From Chinchilla lanigera (taxonomy: Eukaryota; Chordata; Mammalia; Rodentia; Chinchillidae), in contig NW_004955446.1 of assembly GCF_000276665.1 (NCBI RefSeq), positions 12,043,999 to 12,107,998 on the forward strand: a DNA stretch of 64,000 nucleotides, given 5' to 3'. Made by a program: the position numbers and the translations under genes. A model generated the notes under the pieces. The model was not told the origin of the DNA. It saw only the letters and a list, made by a program, of their open reading frames with translations, and did no database searches. Below, one piece after another: positions 56,801 to 64,000 of this stretch; position 1 is the stretch's first letter, and each line of letters starts with the position of its first letter.

Positions 56801-57995
56801 GTGAGCTGTTCTGGAAAAATAAAGAATTAATAAATTACAATAATGTGATCTTTAAGTTAATCATTACTGTATGCTATTCTAAACAAATAATGGTATTTTT
56901 TATGCTGAACATCTTTATTAATCTTGTTAAGCTAAATGGACTATGTTGGGACTTCTTTAGATATCTTGCAGTTAGGGGTTACCAAAGCTGCTTGCCATTT
57001 TTAGTGGTAGTTAAAGTTCATTTAAATTATTATGCAATTGAAAAATCAAAAGCTCTTTGTCTTGCCAAAGAAACATATCCCTATGGCCAATGATGTATGT
57101 TGTAATACTGCTCATTAAAATCATGGTTCTCCTATGGGTTTTTTGTATCACTGTTCTCTAACTACAACTATGATTATTAAATGTTTGACTTTCTCCTTCT
57201 TTTTTTTTTTTTTTCTTGTGATTATAGCTTAGCAATTTCTTTGGTTTCCCCCAAGTGTAGAATATTTTGGACATGATAAAAGCACCATGAAGCAAAAAAT
57301 AAATAAAGCTAAGTGAGGAGACAGATTAGATAATGGAATTGACTGTTCTATGAGTATCTTGAAAACTAGTACTGAGAAAATAGTACACAGTGTGTTGCTG
57401 GTTGAAATGACTGCTCTCTTCCCATTCGTCACCCTTCAGTCTAGACAGTCTCGATTTCCAAGTCTGTGTTTAGTGCCTACTGTGTGTAATTGTTATTTAC
57501 CACCCAATTTGTTTCTTTTCTTTTTTTTTTTTTTTTTACAACATTCCTGAGTTTTCCAGGTGTGGATATGGTGGTCATTGGCAGTTGTTGTTTACATTTC
57601 TGTGGTTTTTAAAATATTTGACTACATTGGTTTTGATTTTTTTCATTTCTGTTCAAAGCCCACAAAGACTCAAAAGTCAGGGTAGATTCAGAACAAAGGA
57701 AGTATTGAGGTTTGAAAAGCTCTCTTTTGTCCAAGATTATGTTTAAAATTGGACATGAATGAAAACAGAAACTTTAAGCTAGTTTTCCATTGACTGATAA
57801 AAATAATCTTAAGATATTCTAAAATTAGGTCATTGTGATTTATAAAGAATCTTAATGATAATAATAGGACATGAGAAATAGACATAAGGGAAGGAAAAAT
57901 GGTTATTTAGAAAACAGAAAAAAAATGTTTTAATAGACATCACGTTATTTATTTCACATAGCTTAATTTTTACATGATATGAAGGAAGAATCAGG

Positions 57996-58078
57996 AAGAT
58001 TAATCAGGAGGCTGAGTCAGGAGGATTGCCATGAGTTCAAGGCCAGCCTGGACTAATAGCAAGACCTTGTTTCAAAGC
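57996..58078 (+). mobile_element. B1 SINE, 5' truncated
   Basis: aatcaggaggctgagtcagg, gagttcaaggccagcctgga and gcaagaccttgtttcaa; tail replaced by (CA)n. Confidence 0.8.
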
Positions 58079-58198
58079 ACACACACACAATCTCAGAAAT
58101 CTAGAAGGGATGAATGTTACTGTCTTAATGAGAATTTTACATAAATTCTGATCAAATCTTTGCTTATGTATTTGCTTATGTTTGTTTCTAAAACTTTA

Positions 58199-58287
58199 CT
58201 TTTTTTTTCTTGGTGTGGTGATTAAACCCATGGCCTCATACATTGCAGGCAAGCCGTTTACCACTGAGCTACATTCTTAGCACTAAA
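58199..58287 (-). mobile_element. tRNA-Ala-like SINE, antisense
   Basis: tggtgattaaacccatggcc, gcaggcaagccgtttaccac and tgagctacattcttagcac. Confidence 0.75.
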
Positions 58288-58599
58288 AGTTTACTTTTCA
58301 GTGCCATAGATCTTGTCATCAACCTTTCTCTGAGGTAACTAGGGGAAGAATGAGAAAAACCCTGCTTATATCATCCTACCTTTTCTTGCCTACAAGGGAC
58401 TTTACTTTCGCAGTAATCACTTCTTTCTCCCGAGTCACGTAAAATCATAACAGTTTTCCCCTACTGAACTGTTCTACCAGTATACAGCTAGCTCCCAACA
58501 TAAATAGCAGAAATTCATGTGGCTTTATATTCCCTTCAGTTATTGCCTCCTTTTAAGGAAATTTTTTAGAAACATTGCATATGCTTACTGTCTCCAACT

Positions 58600-59270
58600 C
58601 CTCTTTCTGTTTGGCTTTCAGTTCTGTTCTACCAGGCTTTTGCCCAGTCATTCCTCTATGAGCAGTGACTCTATCTTGCCAGTACAGTGACCACTTCTCT
58701 TACTCAGATTGTCAGCAACATGGGGCAGCGTTCAGTCACACTGTTTACCTTTAAACACTTTCTTTACTTGACTTTAAAACTTTCTTTTGATTCTTTCTAT
58801 GTAGCTGGCTATTCCTTCTCAAGTTTCTGACCTCTAAAGGATATAGTTGTCCAAGGTCTAGAACTCAAGCCTCTTTTCTCTCCTTCCTCATTCCCTAAGC
58901 AATCTTATATAATCTCCTGGCTTTATATATTCCCTGTATGGTGATTATTCCCAATGTTACATCTCTTGTCCAGCTTCTCCCTCAAAATCCATACTGCTAC
59001 ATCCCTTGTCCCTTCTGAATCTCTACTTGGATGTCCATAAATATCTCAAACTTAAAACTGACAAGAACTAAAACTTGTTTTCTCCAGTGTCCACTTCTAT
59101 CCACTAATCTGTTTAATCTGCTCTTCTGGATTTCTCTATCTTAAAAATAGCAGATTTAGTTTTCTACTTGATCAGACCAAAAACTACACAGACATCCTTG
59201 ACTGGTCATTCTCCACCCTCCACATTTAATCCATCTACAAAGCATTTTACTTTTTAAAAGAATTAAAGGA
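58600..59270 (+). mobile_element. LINE-2 fragment, first part
   Basis: acttggatgtccataaatat, ctcaaacttaaaactgacaa, catccttgactggtcattct and ccacatttaatccatctaca match the characteristic L2 3' region in order. Continues after the MaLR at about 61400. Confidence 0.7.
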
Positions 59271-59700
59271 TGATCTTAGTTACTTTCTTTCATGGCTGAG
59301 ACAAAATATCCGACACCTATATTTTAAAGAGGGAAGATTTATTTCAGGTCACAGTTTGTAGAAGTTTCAGTCAATAGTTTAGAGGTTGACTCTGTTCAGT
59401 CAATAGATGTTTCAGCTGGCTGCAAGGTAGGCTGACATGGCAGCACAAGCAGAAGGCAGTAAGCAGCAGCAGCAGCAGCAGCAGCAATAGGCCTGCCTTT
59501 TTTTCCTGTGCCTTTATATTCCATCCAGGCTGTAAGCCTGTTAATTGGTACCACTCACACCTAAGGTGGAGCTTCTGTTAGCCATCTTCTTAAGCCTAGC
59601 ATCACACCCTTAATCCACATTTACACACCCTAATCCAGCCACCTTTGAAACTACCTCCTATGACTACATGAGGCTTTGGGGGGATACAAGCCAAATATTC
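59271..59700 (-). mobile_element. MaLR LTR (3' LTR on the minus strand)
   Basis: tcttagttactttctttcat, aaagagggaagatttatttc and catgaggctttggggggata. Contains an (AGC)n stretch at 59465-59486. Confidence 0.85.
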
Positions 59701-61090
59701 CACACTTGGCCCCCAAAAGACTCATGCACATCCCCTTATGCAAAAGTTCATCTCTTAAGAGTTGCCAAAGTCCTAACAGTTTCAGCATTGCTGAACATTC
59801 CAAATCCAAAGTCTTCTCTGAGATTTGAGGCAGACACTTAGCCATGGGCCCCTCTATAAAAGAAAAGAAAGTTAAATACTTACAACATACAGTAGCACAA
59901 GTTAAACATTCCCATTCCAAAAAAGAGGAGGATAGAAAGGAGTGGAACCAAAGCAAGTCCAGAATCCAGCAAGGCAAATATTAAGCCCCATAGTTCCATG
60001 TCTAGCATCTGAGGGAGCTTGTGGCAAGATGTGAACTCCAAAGTGCTTGGGTGGCTCTGCTCTTACAGCACTGTGGATGTTGCAGCTCCCAAGCCTTCTC
60101 TCTTGGGCTGGCTTTGCTCACTCTTTGTAGCTTTCTTCAGGTGATCCATGTTTCTGGCTTCTCAAACCTTCTGGGATCTCTACTGAACATTCAACTTTAC
60201 ATTCACAGCTTTGTACACAGCCCTCTCAGAGGCCTAGTGCCTGGCCTCCCAGGCTTTCTTCTGAAATCTGTGTGGAAGCCTTCCTGACGCCACCACTCTT
60301 GCATTCTGTATGCATTTAAAACTAGCACCATGTGAATGATGTTGCCAACATCTGCCACCTGCAGGAGCAATAGCCAGGCTTCCTTCTCTCAACTGCAAGG
60401 GTCAAGTGCCTAGATTGTTGAACACTATGAACCAAATCCCAAGGAGCAACTTCTCTAGTCTGACACCATTCCAAAACATGGTGCTCAGGGGCTTTCTTCT
60501 TAAAGAAAATCTTTGACTTTTGGAACTTTGAGTCTGCAAAGGGTGGAGTACTACTGGTTCTTGTGATGTCTGCAACTTTACTGGAGGTTCCTTTCTGGGC
60601 AAACTCAAAATGTTTGAAATCATTCTGTAGGGTCCTTTGTTCTTGATTCTCAAAATAGATCTGGCTAAAAGCCCCGAACAGTAGCCATGCCATAGTCTCA
60701 ACATTAGACTGCCTTAAAATTTCTTCTACAAGATTAACTAGTCAGTTACCCTTAATCTCAGTTTTAGGCAAAGTCTGTGGACAAGAGCAAAATGTAGACA
60801 TGTTTTCTGCTAAAGCATGATACACAAGATCCAGAGTTCAACAGCCAATGCAGTCCTTGTTCCTGACTGAAACCTTCTGAGTCTAGTCTTTACCAGCAGC
60901 ATTTCTCTCTGCATTCTGGTCTTCTGAGCTCTGGCCAGACTCTCCCATCAAGTTCAACTTACAGCATTACAAGGCTGCTTCTTCAGCCTGCATCTCTAGA
61001 CCTTTCCAAACTCTTCCAGCAAAGCAGATCCAAAGGCCTTTGAACCTCATGGCCAGGGAGTGTCACAGCAACAACCCAAGTTCTCTTGCA
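59701..61090 (-). mobile_element. MaLR internal region with gag-like remnant
   Basis: Parallels 17856-18797 and 19245-20100. A 123-codon open remnant (60322-60693, minus) corresponds to the 108-codon one at 18071-18397. Non-coding overall, no protease or polymerase part seen; the relic of a non-autonomous endogenous retrovirus-like element. Confidence 0.82.
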
Positions 61091-61345
61091 CCAAAATCTG
61101 TCTTGGTTACTTTTCTCATTGCTGAGACAAAATACCTGACACCCACAGTTAAAAGAGGAAAGGTTTATTTCAGCTTACAGTCTATAGAGGCTTCAGTCCA
61201 TTGTCTGAAGTGCATTTCTGGTTCCAAAGCAGGGTGGCATGGCAGAGGGGAATCACAGAAGAGAAGTTCATGGCATGACAGAGCAGACAGAAGGCAGCAA
61301 CAGCAAGCCTCCCTTTCCCTTTTATCCCTTTGCAAGTACTAGCAT
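61091..61345 (-). mobile_element. MaLR LTR (5' LTR on the minus strand), truncated
   Basis: tcttggttacttttctcatt to cctttccctttt, then cut and joined to a tRNA-like SINE end (61335-61370, ctagcatgtacaagaccctg). Confidence 0.85.
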
Positions 61346-61399
61346 GTACAAGACCCTGGGTTCAGTCTCCACTGCAGCATAAACATACACACACAAAAG

Positions 61400-62300
61400 A
61401 GAGAGCCTGACTACTTCTTTTAATTTCTACCCAAAAATTATGTCAATCTACTGCTCTCTCACCTGTGTTACTATCATACCTCCTAATTAATTTTGCTGTC
61501 TCCACTCTGTCTCCTCTACCATAATCTTTTCTATACATAGTAAATAGAGTGATATTTTAAAAAAATAACCTGCAGAGTCACTAATGGTCTCTTACCTCAT
61601 TGAGAATGACAGCAGTGTCTATCACAGTCCATAGTTCCAATATGAACTGACACCTGGTATCCTTCCTGATTTAATTCCCTTCTACCTTCCCTCTTACTCT
61701 GTCTACTCTAGCCATATTGGCATACTTATTAGCTTACTTACATATTGGTTTACTTATTCCACAAAAATGCCAGACACACCCTGCATTTGCTGTTCCTTCT
61801 GTGTGAAAAGCCCTTCTGTTTTTCCAGTTATTTAGACATTATCATTAATGACATCTTCCCTGACTATCTGCTCACCCTATCCCTCCTTGTGCCACGTTTT
61901 TCTTAGGAGCTCTTGTCACTACCAAATCTTATGTGCAAATATTTGTGGTTGTTTAATCTTTGTTGATAAAGATTTGGAATATTGAGAGACACCCAGTTAT
62001 TCTAATCTACTTGGTTCCTGAGTTTCAGAAAGCAGCAGAAGAAAATAGGTTCATCTAGAAATGTTTCAAAATCTTTTTGATTCTTGAATTGGATAGTGAA
62101 AGCTCAAATGATAAAGGAATACCTATGTTTCTTTTTTTACTTATGTATCTGCCTCTTTGAATTGGAATGTTAACTTTCTGAGAAGAGGAATACTCTTCGG
62201 TTTAGTTTTTTTGTACTTCTAAATTATTGTTGTATCTCAAGTCCTAAAATGCTCCCTGGCACATAGTAAATGCTCAGTAAATAATTGTCAAATACATGTG
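61400..62300 (+). mobile_element. LINE-2 fragment, second part with 3' end
   Basis: ccatattggcatacttatta, catttgctgttccttctgtg, catcttccctgactatctgc and near the end ccctggcacatagtaaatgc then tcagtaaataattgtcaa, the diagnostic L2 3' terminus. Confidence 0.8.
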
Positions 62301-63011
62301 TGTTTATTTCTACTCCCTCCTAAAAAAACATGAAAATAACAGTGAAGAAATAAATGTAAGAACCAAAGACAAAGAGAATCTATAGAACAATAACTGTCAA
62401 GAGGTAACAGTAGATTTTTAAAAGCTGAGAAACTGATAGATGTTGATAACTGAAAGCAAAGCAGGAAAGCTAAAATACCTAAGTGCCTATAAAGAGAGAT
62501 TCGGTACAGAGAGGGTTGATTTTGGCTGAATGGTCCTCTCCCCTTTTCTGACCTAGCAAGATAGAAGAAACTAAATCAAAGAGGCTCTGAACTTGAGTAC
62601 ATGTGGTGCATACCAGATGGCCTTAGTCTACAACTGGAATTAAGTGAAAGGATATAGGCTGAATGTTGAGGTTTCTCTTTCCACCTCCCCCACTAAATTT
62701 CTTTCTTTGACTCTTTGGTTTCCAGAATGTTGACAGCTAGGGAAGGATACTCTTAAGAAGCTGACAAGCCCCAAAAGAAAGAACCAGAGTCCCTGATACT
62801 TGGGTTCTGCCACAGATGTACCTTGCTTACATCAGACTTTGTAGACATCAACTAAGTACTGCTTTTTTTAGTGCTTTACCTTTAAATATAAACAAAAGGG
62901 CAAAAATCACGGACATTTGAGTAAAACCTTGTACATGAAAGTGAAATGGGGAAAAATGTTGGAGGAGAGAGAATGAAACGAAAAAAAAACTTTTTTAAAG
63001 TTACATTTTTA

Positions 63012-63116
63012 GGAGCTGGGGATTTAGCTCAGTGGCACAGCGCCTGCCTGGCAAGCGCAAGGTTGAGTTTGATTCCCAGTACTGGAAAAATAAATAAATA
63101 AAAAATAAAAAAATAC
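63012..63116 (+). mobile_element. ID-type SINE with target-site duplication
   Basis: ggagctggggatttagctca to gattcccagtactgg, tail of TAAA units. AGTTACATTTTTA at 62999-63011 and 63117-63129. Confidence 0.95.
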
Positions 63117-63151
63117 AGTTACATTTTTAAAGCAATAAAAAGTAGTGTTTT

Positions 63152-63267
63152 GGAGTCAAGCATGGTGTCATATGTCTGCAATCCCAGCTTCTGGGGAGGT
63201 CAAGGCAGAAGGATTGCAAATTCAAAGCCAGCCTGTTCAATTCAGCAAGACCCTATTTCAAAAAAAA
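63152..63267 (+). mobile_element. B1-type SINE, diverged
   Basis: gtcaagcatggtgtcatatg, gggaggtcaaggcagaagga and cagcaagaccctatttca. Confidence 0.78.
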
Positions 63268-63507
63268 AATTAAAATGGCTGGAACTCAGTGCTCCTTTGG
63301 TTCAAAATTAATGGCCAAAAAACGTGTTAATATCCAAGAAGCAAGCACTAACTATTTAGATACCAAAGAAGGAGAGGATTTATTCTTAGAAGTAAAGTAT
63401 ATAATAGAAGTTTAAAATTCAAGGGAAGCTTGCAAAATGTTTATCTCCTAAAGAGCAGAAGAGAAAATATAGGTGAATGAATAGAAAGAAAGAAAAAAGA
63501 AAATGCC

Positions 63508-63655
63508 CGGTGTGGTGGTGCATGCCTGGAATCCCAGCACTCAGGTTGAGGCGGGTGAAGCAGGAGGATTGCCACAAGTTCAAGGCCAGCCTGGGTTCCA
63601 TAGCGAGTGCAAGACCAGCCTGGACTACTACATAGTGAAACCCTGTCACAAAAAA
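63508..63655 (+). mobile_element. B1 SINE
   Basis: gcccggtgtggtggtgcatg, gttcaaggccagcctgggtt and agtgaaaccctgtcac; internal duplication present. Confidence 0.9.
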
Positions 63656-63899
63656 CCAAAAAGAAAAAGAAATAAAAATGGAAAAAAAAAAAGATAAATT
63701 ACAGCAGTAGTTTAGGTGGCCCAATAATCAACTGTAAATAGTTTCATAAAGAATAGAGAAAATGAAATTTTTATTAAGAAATTTTCCCATAACTGAATAA
63801 TATAAGTGTCTAGAGTCAAAAGACTCAAAGTGCCCAGCACTTGGAGTAAGACCCATGTTAAAGTGTATCATCATAAATTTTAAAATACCAGGGATAAAG

Positions 63900-64000
63900 C
63901 ACCGGGCATGGTGGTACACACCTGTAATCCCAGCACTCCGGAGGCTGAGGCAGGAGGATTGTTGTGAGTTCAACACCAGCCTGGGCTACAAAGTGAGCTC
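63900..64000 (+). mobile_element. B1 SINE, cut by the window end
   Basis: caccgggcatggtggtacac, ggaggctgaggcaggaggat and gggctacaaagtgagctc at the last base. Confidence 0.92.

Larger units (their letters stand above)
56801..64000 (+). other. SLC38A9 intron after coding exon 9 (partial)
   Basis: Contains SINEs, a split L2 and a MaLR (listed). 56801-57990 and 62300-63010 show no repeat I can name; a T tract at 57517-57537 is unassigned. Confidence 0.7.

Noticed and set aside
57229..57550. Further SLC38A9 exon
   Set aside because: Looked for the next conserved block (RFQFPQLTG, FFIHNCI) here and to the window end; frames do not match and no fitting splice pair exists.
63419..63724. Minus-strand frames of 72 and 101 codons
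   Set aside because: Translations of an antisense B1 SINE (GVSLCSSPGWSCT-type words).

Overview
This is mammalian nuclear DNA holding the 5' half of one protein-coding gene, SLC38A9, on the + strand. SLC38A9 is the lysosomal arginine transporter/sensor of the Ragulator-Rag-mTORC1 pathway. Nine coding exons with canonical GT-AG borders can be joined in frame, from the ATG at 5441 to a donor at 56800/56801. They encode 351 complete codons of a protein that is about 560 residues long in human. The 5'UTR exon(s) and promoter lie left of the window. The exons for the second half of the transporter lie right of it. I see no other cellular gene and no confident functional RNA gene.

The repeats point to a rodent. 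B1 (7SL-derived) SINEs carry the internal duplication, tRNA-Ala/ID-type SINEs are very numerous (many with long A tails and clean target-site duplications), and MaLR LTRs are common. I cannot fix the species; a non-murid rodent is likely.

Layout. 1-5407: intron with an old LTR and SINEs. 5408-5547: first coding exon. 5548-37828: a 32-kb intron that is a graveyard of mobile DNA. It holds a large inverted duplication (6357-7895), a decayed piggyBac-type transposon with three tandem copies of its C-terminal region (7904-10585), a truncated U2 snRNA retrocopy with a target-site duplication, nested MaLR LTRs (13395-14155), a rearranged MaLR with internal sequence (17285-20100), mariner relics (21080-21860 and parts of 30820-33600), two young LINE-1 3' fragments (one with a twin-priming inversion, 28235-29946), and a hAT/ZBED5-like transposase relic (30950-32430). 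37829-42599: four exons, including a 126-bp intron. 42600-46020: intron with an old LINE-1 and a 100-N assembly gap. 46021-56800: four more exons. 56801-64000: intron in which an L2 element is split by a MaLR provirus-like relic.

The coding exons together give the cytosolic N-terminal region that contacts Ragulator/Rag, the first transmembrane helices with the arginine-site segment, the long glycosylated lumenal loop, and the helix or helices that follow it. I found no novel biological system. The most interesting material is the structural history of the mobile elements.
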